Origin: JASLEW01 sp035544875
Lineage (GTDB): Bacteria; Acidobacteriota; Thermoanaerobaculia; Multivoradales; UBA5704
Assembly: GCA_035544875.1 (NCBI GenBank)
Contig: DASZZP010000021.1
Span: forward strand, 260,262 to 324,261
Length of the DNA stretch: 64,000 bases
Reading direction: 5' to 3'
Shown here: one piece after another, positions 18,761 through 26,323 of the stretch
How the letters are laid out: every line of letters starts with the position of its first letter
Position numbering within the stretch: the first letter of the stretch is position 1
Translations under genes and position numbers: made by a program
The notes under the pieces: generated by a model
What the model saw: the letters and a program-made list of their open reading frames with translations, nothing else
Databases searched by the model: none
Told to the model about the DNA's origin: nothing

Positions 18761-21071
18761 AACCTTGACGCGGCGAGGGCCAGCGCGGGCCTGCGGCCGG
18801 ATCTGCGGGCAGCCGACCCGGGCACGCTCTTCTCGGGGGGTAGCTGCCGCGGCAGCGGTCCTGCTCGCCGCGTTGCCGCTCTCCTCGGCCGCCTGCCGCG
18901 GCAGGGAAGGGGGGGCCGGCGGGCCCTTTCCGGCGGCGCCGGTCGTCCTCATCTCGATCGACACGCTGCGCTCCGATCATCTGCCGCTCTACGGCTACCG
19001 CGCGGTCGAGACTCCGGCCATCGACGCCCTGGGCAGGGACGGGATCGTCTTCGAAAGCGCCTGGAGCCATGTCCCCCTGACGCTGCCGTCGCACCTCTCG
19101 ATCTTGACCGGCCGCCTGCCGGGCGAGCACGGGGTGCGCGACAACATCGGCTATCACTTCGACCCGGGGAAGCTCGACGATCTCCCGATGGCCCTGGGCA
19201 AGGCGGGGTACAAGACCGGCGGCGCGGTTTCAGCCTACGTGCTGCGGCGGGAGACCGGCGTCGCCCGCGGGTTCGACTTCTACGATTCGCAGATCGAGGT
19301 CCAGCTCAACGAGGCGCTGGGGCGGAGCCAGCGGCCCGGCAAGGAGACCGCGGCGGTGGCGCTCGACTGGCTGCGGCGGGTCGCCGGCGGGCCGTTCTTC
19401 CTCTTCCTGCACCTCTACGAGCCGCACGCTCCCTACACGCCGCCCGAGCCGTTCGCGTCGCGCTACAAGGACAACCCTTACGATGGCGAGATCGCCACCG
19501 CCGACGCCGTGGTGGGCGACGTGATCGCCGAGCTCGAGCGCCTCGGCCTCTACGACCGCGCCGTCGTGATCCTGCTCTCGGACCACGGCGAAGGGCTCGG
19601 CGAGCACGGCGAGCGCGAGCATGGCATCCTGCTCTACCGCACCACGCTGCAGGTGCCGCTGCTGCTCAAGCTGCCGGGGTCGCGGCTGGCCGGCAGCCGG
19701 GTCGGCGAGGCCGCGCAGCTGATCGACGTCTACCCGACGGTCCTGTCGCTGCTGGGGCTGCCGGTGCCGGCCGGGCTGGCGGGGCAGCCGCTGCTCGCGC
19801 TGCTCCGGCCGGCGGCGCCCTCCAACCCCTCTAGCCCCTCCAAGACTTCGCGCGAGATCTACTCGGAGACCGTTTATCCGCGGCTGCACTACGGCTGGAG
19901 CGAGCTCAGCTCGCTGCTGCGGGAGCGCTTCCACTACATCCATGGCCCAGACCCCGAGCTTTACGACCTGACCGCCGATCCCGGCGAGCTGCGCAACAGC
20001 CGCGCCAGCGAGCGCCGCACCGCGGCGGCGCTGCGCGACCGGGTGCGGGCCTACGAGCGCCAGCTCGCCGCGCCGGCGGCGGAAGATCAAGAGACGGTGC
20101 GCAAGCTGACCGCGCTCGGCTACGCCGCCGGCGCGCTGCAGCCCGCGGCGGGCGAGATCCTGCCCGATCCCAAGACGCGCATCGGCAGCCTTGCCGATCT
20201 CAACCGCGCCATGACCCTGCTCTACCAGCGCCGCTATGACGAGGCCATCCCGGTCTTCCGCCACGCCCTGGAGGTCAATCCGAAGCTGGTGGACGGCTGG
20301 GAGCACCTGGGGCAGGCGCTGCACCAGGTCGGCCGGCGCCCCGAGGCGCTGCAGGCATTCGAAAAGGCGATGACCCTCTCCGGCGGCATGCCCCACCTCG
20401 CGCTGGCGACCGGCGGGCTGCTGCTCGACATGGGCCGGCTCGACGAGGCGCAGAAGCACGCCGAGCTGGCGCTTCAGGTCAGCCCGGGCCCTGCCCAAAG
20501 CCTGCTGGCGAAGGTCGCCTTCGCCCGCCGCCAGCCGGAGGCCGCCGAGAAGGCGGCGCGCGCCGCCCTGGCGGCCGAGGGGCTGAAGGTCGAGCCGCTG
20601 CTCACGCTGGCGCGGGTGCGGGTGCTCCAGGGGAAGCTCGGAGAGGCACTGGCGTTCGCCGATCAGGCGCAGCAGGAGCTGGCACGCAATGCCGCGGACC
20701 AGGATTTCCCGAGCATCGATTTCGTGCGCGGCGACATCCTCGGCCGGCTGCACCGCGACGGCGAAGCGGAGCAGGCCTTCCTGCATGGAATCCAGCACTT
20801 TCCCACTGATCCGCGCGCCTACGCCAGCCTGGCGCTGCTCTATGCTTCGCAGGAGCGCGAGGCGGAGGCGGTCGCCACCTTGCGGCGGATGGTGGAGGCC
20901 AATGAATCGCCGGTCAGCTACGCCGAGGCGGTGCAGACACTGCGCATTCTCGGCGACCCCCGGGGGGCCGCGGCGTTGCTGCGGCAGGCACTCGGCCGCT
21001 TTCCGCAAAGCACTGAGCTCCGGGCGCTGGCCGGAGCGAGCCGACCTCCGGGAAGTGCCGCACGTCCATAG
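18732..21071 (+). CDS. Sulfatase-fold protein with TPR tail, copy 3
   Basis: Third tandem paralogue, up to 779 residues. The frame opens with GTG inside the previous gene (29-bp overlap). Other GTG/TTG codons lie within 35 bp and the start is uncertain. A hydrophobic segment with SSAAC suggests a lipoprotein-type or signal-anchor N-terminus. The catalytic region has ISIDTLRSDHLPLYGY, Thr117 in LTLPSHLSILTG where sulfatases have Cys/Ser, and SDHGEGLGEHGE. TPRs fill the C-terminal half from about residue 465. The last residues (SRPPGSAARP) and the stop codon come from a palindromic repeat module. The same module is translated inside the Lhr helicase. Substrate unknown; Thr argues against a classical sulfatase. 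Confidence 0.84.
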   Translation: MPQGEAVGARTLTRRGPARACGRICGQPTRARSSRGVAAAAAVLLAALPLSSAACRGREGGAGGPFPAAPVVLISIDTLRSDHLPLYGYRAVETPAIDALGRDGIVFESAWSHVPLTLPSHLSILTGRLPGEHGVRDNIGYHFDPGKLDDLPMALGKAGYKTGGAVSAYVLRRETGVARGFDFYDSQIEVQLNEALGRSQRPGKETAAVALDWLRRVAGGPFFLFLHLYEPHAPYTPPEPFASRYKDNPYDGEIATADAVVGDVIAELERLGLYDRAVVILLSDHGEGLGEHGEREHGILLYRTTLQVPLLLKLPGSRLAGSRVGEAAQLIDVYPTVLSLLGLPVPAGLAGQPLLALLRPAAPSNPSSPSKTSREIYSETVYPRLHYGWSELSSLLRERFHYIHGPDPELYDLTADPGELRNSRASERRTAAALRDRVRAYERQLAAPAAEDQETVRKLTALGYAAGALQPAAGEILPDPKTRIGSLADLNRAMTLLYQRRYDEAIPVFRHALEVNPKLVDGWEHLGQALHQVGRRPEALQAFEKAMTLSGGMPHLALATGGLLLDMGRLDEAQKHAELALQVSPGPAQSLLAKVAFARRQPEAAEKAARAALAAEGLKVEPLLTLARVRVLQGKLGEALAFADQAQQELARNAADQDFPSIDFVRGDILGRLHRDGEAEQAFLHGIQHFPTDPRAYASLALLYASQEREAEAVATLRRMVEANESPVSYAEAVQTLRILGDPRGAAALLRQALGRFPQSTELRALAGASRPPGSAARP

Positions 21072-21084
21072 CCGGACGTGTGGC
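21039..21084 (+). repeat. Palindromic module, solitary copy supplying a stop codon
   Basis: The hairpin arms GCCGCACGTCC (21057-21067) and GGACGTGTGGC (21074-21084) flank a 6-nt loop ATAGCC. The leading CCGACCTCCGGGAAGT matches the copies at 36.7, 53.0 and 54.3 kb. The TAG stop of the sulfatase-fold gene lies in the loop. Confidence 0.85.
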
Positions 21085-21138
21085 TGAGAAGAGGATCGAC
21101 CTCGCCCGCGCCACCCATTGCCAATCAGGAGCCTCGCC

Positions 21139-22890
21139 ATGCGACGTCCCCACAACTCCGTCTTTCTCGGTTGTTTTCTCGCGCTGCTGACCGTGGCAGG
21201 CAGCGCCGCCCAGCGGCCCGCGGCGCCGGCCGCCGCCACCGACGACCAGCTCTATGCCGAAGCCGCGGCCCTCACCCAGCGCGGCGACTTCAAAGGCGCC
21301 ATCCAGAAGCTCGAGCCGCAACGCAAGCTGCCGTCGGCCCCGCCGCGCCTCCTCGCGCTGCTCGGCACGCTCTACGTCCAAGCGAACAGGCCCGGCGACG
21401 CGCTGGCGGTGCTCAAGCCGCTGGCCGCGCCGGACGATGCCGAGCCGGCGGTGCTCTACAACGCCGGGCGTGCCGCGCTGGCCTTGCAGCAGCCGCGCGA
21501 GGCCCAGGCCTACTTCACGCGCTCGCTTGCCAGGGACCCCGCCACCCCTGCGGCGCGCGAGCTGGGTTTGATGATGGCGCACCAGGGACGCGTGGTGGAG
21601 GGGTACTCGATGCTGCGGCCGTGGGTGATCCACAATCCGAACGACGGCGAGGCGCGGCTGGTCGCCGCCTCGCTCGCTCTCCAGCTCGAGCGCCCCGCCG
21701 AGGCACAGCAGCTGATCTCCGGGATGGCGCCGAACGACCCCGCGATCCGCCTGCTGCACGGCGAGATCCTGGTGCAGCAGGGCGACGGCAAAGGGGCCGT
21801 GGCGCTGCTGGCGCCGCTGCTGCCGGAGTCCCAGCACCCCAAGGGGATGGAGCCGGAGGTGCGGCGCAGCCTGGCCGAGGCCTACCTGCTGGCCGGGCAG
21901 CCGGCGCCGGCGGTCGAGCTGCTTCGCGGGCGGGTCGCCGGCCACCCGTCGATCGCCCTGGTGCTCGCCAAGGCCCAGCACAAGAGCGGCGACATCCTGG
22001 GCGCCATGGCGACCTTGCGCCCGTTCGTGGATCAGCTTCCCAACGACGCGCGCGGGGCGGCGGACCCGCGGGCCGCGGGGCGGGTCGCAGTGGAGTACGG
22101 GCGGCTGCTGATCGACGCCGGGCGGGTGCCGGAAGCGGTACAGGTCCTCGACCGCGCCACTCACATCCTGCCCGAAAGCGCGGAGAGCTGGCAGGCGCTC
22201 AGCGAAGCCCAGGGTGCCGCCGGCAAGCGTCCCGAGGCACAGGCGGCGAAGGCCAAGGCCGAGGAGCTGACCCGCGCCGGCGCGGCGGCGCGCGCGGCGG
22301 CGGCCCAGGCGGCGGCCGCGGCAGCCCAGGCGGCCGCCGTAGCGCCGACCACCTCCGCAGCCTCGGCTCCGGCGGGGCCCGAGCAGGCAGCGCCCGCGGG
22401 AGCGGACGGAAGGGCGGCCGGGGAAGCCCTGAGCGCCGATCTGAATGCGGCGCTCACCGCGCTGGCGGAGAACAAGCCGGAAGAGGCGCTGGCGGCGGCG
22501 CGGCGCGAGATCGCGGCACAGCCGCGCGACCAGCGGGCGCGGGCGCTCGAGGTGCGATCGCTGCTGCTGCTCAAACGCGACGCCGAAGCGCTCTCGGCCG
22601 CCGACGCCGCCCTCAAGCTGGAGCCCGACAACCCCTACCTCGTCGCCCAGCGCGGCGCCGTCGAGCTGAGCCTCCACCAGCTCGCCGCCGCCGAGCGCGA
22701 TCTGCGGCGCGCGCTGGAGATCGCGCCGCGGCAGACCGGAGCGATGAACGACCTCGCGGTGCTGCTGATGGACCAGGGCAAGAACGCCGAAGCCAAGGCG
22801 CTGCTCGAGCGGGCGCTGGCGATCAACCCCGAGGACCCCGCCGCCGCCGCCAACCTGCGCCGCCTGAAGGGCGGCAGCGGCGGGCCGTAA
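21139..22890 (+). CDS. Exported TPR repeat protein
   Basis: Protein of 583 residues with a signal peptide (FLGCFLALLTVAGSAAQ) and TPR repeats over most of its length, including AERDLRRALEIAPRQTGAMN and MDQGKNAEAKALLERALAIN near the end. An Ala-rich stretch (about 370-425) separates two TPR blocks. The ATG is placed by AGGAG 7 nt upstream. It follows the third sulfatase-fold gene by 67 bp on the same strand and is probably the last gene of that run. It has no catalytic motif. A periplasmic partner or scaffold for the sulfatase-fold proteins, which carry TPRs themselves, is an inference. Confidence 0.84.
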   Translation: MRRPHNSVFLGCFLALLTVAGSAAQRPAAPAAATDDQLYAEAAALTQRGDFKGAIQKLEPQRKLPSAPPRLLALLGTLYVQANRPGDALAVLKPLAAPDDAEPAVLYNAGRAALALQQPREAQAYFTRSLARDPATPAARELGLMMAHQGRVVEGYSMLRPWVIHNPNDGEARLVAASLALQLERPAEAQQLISGMAPNDPAIRLLHGEILVQQGDGKGAVALLAPLLPESQHPKGMEPEVRRSLAEAYLLAGQPAPAVELLRGRVAGHPSIALVLAKAQHKSGDILGAMATLRPFVDQLPNDARGAADPRAAGRVAVEYGRLLIDAGRVPEAVQVLDRATHILPESAESWQALSEAQGAAGKRPEAQAAKAKAEELTRAGAAARAAAAQAAAAAAQAAAVAPTTSAASAPAGPEQAAPAGADGRAAGEALSADLNAALTALAENKPEEALAAARREIAAQPRDQRARALEVRSLLLLKRDAEALSAADAALKLEPDNPYLVAQRGAVELSLHQLAAAERDLRRALEIAPRQTGAMNDLAVLLMDQGKNAEAKALLERALAINPEDPAAAANLRRLKGGSGGP

Positions 22891-22907
22891 AGGGGAGACT
22901 CCTTACC

Positions 22908-23624
22908 CTAGTACTCCACACGCCACGCCAGGCCAAGTCCTGGCTCCGCTGCGACGGCGGCGGGCGGAGGCGCCGCCGGTGCTGGTTTGGCCCGCACCCA
23001 GACGGTTCCGCTATGGCGCGGGTTGATGTTCGCGGCCACGCCGCAATCGGCGGCCGAGACGGTGTGGCTGAGCCCGTTCTGTTGCGCCATGATGTCGCTG
23101 CCGCAATAGACGTCGTCGAAGCTGTCGGCGAGCCCCAGCCAGTGTCCCAGCTCGTGCGCGACGATCTGCTCGAAGCCGCCGCTGCCGCAGTATTCCGGCC
23201 TGCCGGTCATCCGCCCGATTCTGAATTGATAGACGTTGATGACGTTGCCCACCGTGCTGCCGCAGACTCCGACCCTCGGCGATAGGCCCGCATTCCACGC
23301 CACCCGGATCAGCGCGAAGCCAGCGCCCTCTGAAGGCTTCGCGGAGACGAACTCCGGCAGGCGGCCGGCGGCGCAGGCGGTCTTCCACATCGCCCCGCCC
23401 AGTGCGACGCTGGCGGCGGCTTCCGAGCGTTCGAATCCCTCGCGCTCGAGGACCACGTAGGCGGGACTGGGAAGAGCGTCGCGGCTGGGCGCCGCGCAAC
23501 CGCCCTCCGCCGCGCCACAGCCGACCTCGCACCAGGTCGAGGTCGCGATCAGCACCGCCGTGCAGCGCCGGCGCAGCGATGACCCTCGCCCCCTCGAACA
23601 CGATCCAGATTCCGCGCTCGTCAT
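22908..23624 (-). CDS. Metzincin-type zinc metallopeptidase (snapalysin/matrixin-like)
   Basis: Predicted 238-residue protein whose C-terminal half carries HELGHWLGLAD: the zinc motif HExxHxxGxxD, with Asp as third ligand as in snapalysin-type enzymes. His157, Glu158, His161 and Asp167 are the implied zinc and catalytic residues, and DIM near 178-180 would be the Met-turn. The frame opens with GTG at 23660, but AGGAGG lies 6 nt before the ATG at 23624, which is preferred. The first 60 residues are Cys-rich with no clear signal peptide. An overlapping frame is also open there, so an N-terminal frameshift is possible. The gene converges on the sulfatase/TPR run. A secreted peptidase is likely; the substrate is unknown. 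Confidence 0.72.
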   Translation of the reverse strand: MTSAESGSCSRGRGSSLRRRCTAVLIATSTWCEVGCGAAEGGCAAPSRDALPSPAYVVLEREGFERSEAAASVALGGAMWKTACAAGRLPEFVSAKPSEGAGFALIRVAWNAGLSPRVGVCGSTVGNVINVYQFRIGRMTGRPEYCGSGGFEQIVAHELGHWLGLADSFDDVYCGSDIMAQQNGLSHTVSAADCGVAANINPRHSGTVWVRAKPAPAAPPPAAVAAEPGLGLAWRVEY

Positions 23625-23740
23625 AGCCATCCTCCTCTGCCGATCGATTGTTATACTCACATCTCATGCTGATAGTTTCAGCCTGCACAAATTGAAAACA
23701 GCAATCCAAATGATCTATTGGTCGTTTCGGATGCAGATTG

Positions 23741-23907
23741 CCACCGAATCGCTTCGAGTGGCACGTGCGCCGCGCTGACCTTCAACAAACATCTCCCGAA
23801 CCGCTGGATGATCCGCGGTTCAAGTAAGCGCCGCTTCCGCCGCACGCCGCCTGCCGGGCTCAACCTTCAGGCGCGCACTCGCCGGACCGCCGGGCCAGTC
23901 CCGGCGG
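23741..23907 (+). pseudogene. Decayed fragment of an Oar-like TonB receptor gene with its terminator hairpin
   Basis: The translated segment AALTFNKHLPNRWMIRG matches AALTFNKRLSNRWMMRG in the Oar-like receptor at 10-12.9 kb. Within a few bases the sequence jumps to a match with the very end of that gene (TTCAAGTA near the stop) and then to a hairpin CCGCCGGG / CCCGGCGG at 23887-23907. That hairpin has the same 8-bp stem as the receptor's terminator, but the T-run has decayed. About 500 bp between these points are missing. This is a remnant of a second receptor gene with an internal deletion. Confidence 0.78.
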
Positions 23908-23930
23908 TCGTCTTGTCGATTGACTTGGCT

Positions 23931-24171
23931 GCCACCGGCGATCCGGATCCCGAGGGATGAAACGGGCTGCGACGCGGCGGTGGACGCCTACTCGAAGCAT
24001 CGATCGGATCGCCCCCCGCAACCCCCGCGAGTCCCCTTCCCGGTTGTCGGAAGCCGCCGGGTCCCGACTTCCGAGGAGTGCCGCCCGGCCATAGCCGGAC
24101 GGGCGGCCTGCCCGGCGGCGCCGGGGGGCAAGGGGACGCCCCCTCCCCTGGCGCACGAACCAATTTCGTCT
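23931..24171 (+). repeat. Composite repeat, copy A
   Basis: About 240 bp sharing long identical blocks with copies at 52.9 and 54.2 kb: ACTCGAAGCATCGATCGGAT, then CCCCTTCCCGGTTGTCGGAA, the palindromic module, GGGGACGCCCCCTCCCCTGG, and a terminal ACGAA/TTCGT hairpin. In this copy the module's arms read GCCGCCCG / CGGGCGGC. It ends 38 bp before the pentein-like gene. Confidence 0.88.
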
Positions 24172-24209
24172 ACGTGGGGAGCGGTGGCGGGCGCATGTAG
24201 ACTCGGGTC

Positions 24210-26153
24210 ATGTGCGAGGTCCTGGCGCTCGTCTGGCTGCTGCTTGGGCTCGGACGGACTGCCTCGGACGCCGGCCCGGCCGGCAGTGCCGATGCCGGCA
24301 AGCTGGGGAGGACCGCACGCGCTCGAGAAGAAAGTGCGGCGGCGCTCGCGCTGCTGGCGCGGGGCGGCGGCGAAGCGGCGGCGATCGAGGACGCGGCGCG
24401 GGTGGTGACGGTGCAGCTGGCACCGGCGGAGCTCGAACGGCGCCTCGCGGGCGAGCCCGACCGGCAGCGCGCCGTTCTGGCGGGCCTCGGGGACGCCTAC
24501 TGCGGCGCCGGGACGGCGCTGCGCGCCCAGCTGGGCTCCTATCTGTCGTTGTGGGCGCGGCAGCGCGCCGCCCGGGTAGCCCGGCGCGGTGCCTGGAGCG
24601 ACACCGAGGTCGAGGCCCTGCTGGCCTTCGACGCGCTCGATCCAGCGCGCTTCGCGGCCGAGACCGCGTTTCGCGGCTGCGTGCTCGGCCTGCTGCCGCA
24701 CGACCTCGACCCCACGGCGCCGCGGCGCCTTCGCGATGACCTGCTGCTGGCGCTCAACCGGGCGCCGGTGGTCGACGCCGCCGCGGCCGAGACGGTAGCC
24801 AGCGCCTGGGGCGCGCTGCCGCGCCGCAGCACGGAGAGGAAGATCGACTACGGGCGCGAGCCGCTGCGCTTCGACGGCGACGCCGAGGGCGAGATCCGCG
24901 CCTCGGTCTTCTCGTTTCCTTCCTCCGTGCTGGAAGAAGCTCCGGTCGCCGAGCTGCTGCGCGCGGTACGCGCCCTGGCACCGCGGCGGCAGCTCCTGGC
25001 GCTGACCGATCTGCCGCTCCGCAGCCGGCTGGCCAGGCAGGCGCGCGCGCTGCGCGTCGAGCTCCTCCCGACCTACGGCCGCACCTTCTCGCCCTGGCCG
25101 CGCGACCCGTTCAGCCTGGTCCACCGCGCGGGCGGCGGAGTCGTGGTGCTGGCCCGCCCGAATGCCCAGGCAGGGCGGGAGGAGGACCTGCACATGGGGG
25201 CGTGGCTGGTCGCCGGTCTTCCCGTGGCGCTCGACCGGGCCTGGGGGGAGGTGCGCTGGGCGCAGGCTCCGGTGCCCTTCCACAATGGCCAGCTGCTGCT
25301 CACCCGGGAGGCGGCCTGGACCTCGCTGCACGCCCTCGAGCCCCGCATCCTTGCCCTGCTCGGCGCCGCACGAGTGCCGGTCGAGAGCTTCGCGACCAGG
25401 GCCGGAATCGCGAGCTACGTCGACGCCGCGCGGCGGGCGGGCGGCGAGCTCGGACGCCTGGTCGGCCGGCCGGTCCGCTTCGTCCACCCCCTGCCGGAAG
25501 CGGAGGGCGGCGCCGGCTCCGCGACCGGGGCGGCCGATCCGCGCAGCGCCGAGCTGATGCGGCGGATCGGCGGCGGCGCCGGCTACGACCTCGACTCGCT
25601 GCTCACCCTGCTGCCGCCAGCCACGGCGGCCTCAGGACCGCACGCGGCAGGCACCGCGCTGGTCGCCAGCCTTGCCGCGGGCGGCTCCCTGCTGGCGCGG
25701 CTCGGCCCCGCCGACTGGTCGGCGCTGCGCCGCGGCTACGACCTCGAGCCGGCTGGCAGGCAGCTCTCCGCCGGGCTCGAGGCCGCGCAGCGGACGCCGC
25801 GCGCCGCCGGCCTCGACAGCTTCCTGGACCTGGTCGCCGAGCAGCTCGCCACGGAGGGGTGGCAGGTGAGGCGGCTGCCGCTGCTGGTCGTGCCGGCCAA
25901 CCTGCTGCGCGGCCAGGCGGGCATTGCCCACGGCGAGTTCCTGCTCGGCTGGAACAACGTCGTGCTGGAGAGCCCACCCCAGGGGCTGCGCGGCGCGGGC
26001 TTCGCCTCGCTCCTGCCGAGCGGCGACCGCGAGGCGCGCGCCCTCTTCGCCGCCGCCGGCTGCCGCCTGGACCTCCTGCCCCCGCTCGTCCACAGCGTCA
26101 TCCTCAACGGCGGCTACCGCTGCGCCTCGAACCATCTGCGCGCCGGCGGGTGA
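24210..26153 (+). CDS. Probable pentein-fold (guanidine-modifying enzyme superfamily) protein
   Basis: Protein of 647 residues, not a textbook family member. Two motifs point to the pentein superfamily (arginine deiminase, agmatine deiminase, amidinotransferases). One is WPRDPF at about 296-301, resembling the F/W-x-RDP motif of arginine deiminase. The other is a C-terminal GGYRCASNHL with Cys638 at the place of the catalytic cysteine. HMG at 328-330 and NGQLLL near 359 could supply other active-site elements. The first 20 residues are hydrophobic and may be a signal or anchor. The N-terminal 220 residues are helical and unrecognised. The ATG has only a weak Shine-Dalgarno site. The gene is bracketed by inverted copies of the composite repeat. 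Function is inferred; it could also be a non-catalytic homologue. Confidence 0.6.
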   Translation: MCEVLALVWLLLGLGRTASDAGPAGSADAGKLGRTARAREESAAALALLARGGGEAAAIEDAARVVTVQLAPAELERRLAGEPDRQRAVLAGLGDAYCGAGTALRAQLGSYLSLWARQRAARVARRGAWSDTEVEALLAFDALDPARFAAETAFRGCVLGLLPHDLDPTAPRRLRDDLLLALNRAPVVDAAAAETVASAWGALPRRSTERKIDYGREPLRFDGDAEGEIRASVFSFPSSVLEEAPVAELLRAVRALAPRRQLLALTDLPLRSRLARQARALRVELLPTYGRTFSPWPRDPFSLVHRAGGGVVVLARPNAQAGREEDLHMGAWLVAGLPVALDRAWGEVRWAQAPVPFHNGQLLLTREAAWTSLHALEPRILALLGAARVPVESFATRAGIASYVDAARRAGGELGRLVGRPVRFVHPLPEAEGGAGSATGAADPRSAELMRRIGGGAGYDLDSLLTLLPPATAASGPHAAGTALVASLAAGGSLLARLGPADWSALRRGYDLEPAGRQLSAGLEAAQRTPRAAGLDSFLDLVAEQLATEGWQVRRLPLLVVPANLLRGQAGIAHGEFLLGWNNVVLESPPQGLRGAGFASLLPSGDREARALFAAAGCRLDLLPPLVHSVILNGGYRCASNHLRAGG

Positions 26154-26160
26154 TCCACCG

Positions 26161-26320
26161 CGAAACCGGGTTCATGCGTCAGGGGTGGGGGCGTCCCCTT
26201 CCCCCCCGGAGGGGTGGGAAGGGGATCGAGGGGATGCGGGGGGCGATCCGATAGATGCTTCGAGGAGGCCTCTACCGCCACGTCGCAGGGCACTTTCATC
26301 ATCGCACCCAAGACACCAGA
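26161..26320 (-). repeat. Composite repeat, copy D (inverted, lacks the palindromic module)
   Basis: Its reverse complement contains CTCGAAGCATCTATCGGATC, CGATCCCCTTCCC and AAGGGGACGCCCCC, matching copies A-C. The central part with the palindromic module is replaced by a short C/G-rich link. It lies between the pentein-like gene and the ketosynthase, in inverted orientation to copy A. Confidence 0.8.
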
Positions 26321-26323
26321 GCC

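Noticed and set aside
14115..21071. Calling the three tandem enzymes arylsulfatases
   Set aside because: All three have Thr instead of the Cys/Ser needed for formylglycine, so only the fold-level name is supported.
23011..23709. Alternative same-strand frame over the metalloprotease gene
   Set aside because: It lacks the zinc motif and is Arg-rich; only its first 35 residues look protein-like, which is noted as a possible frameshift.
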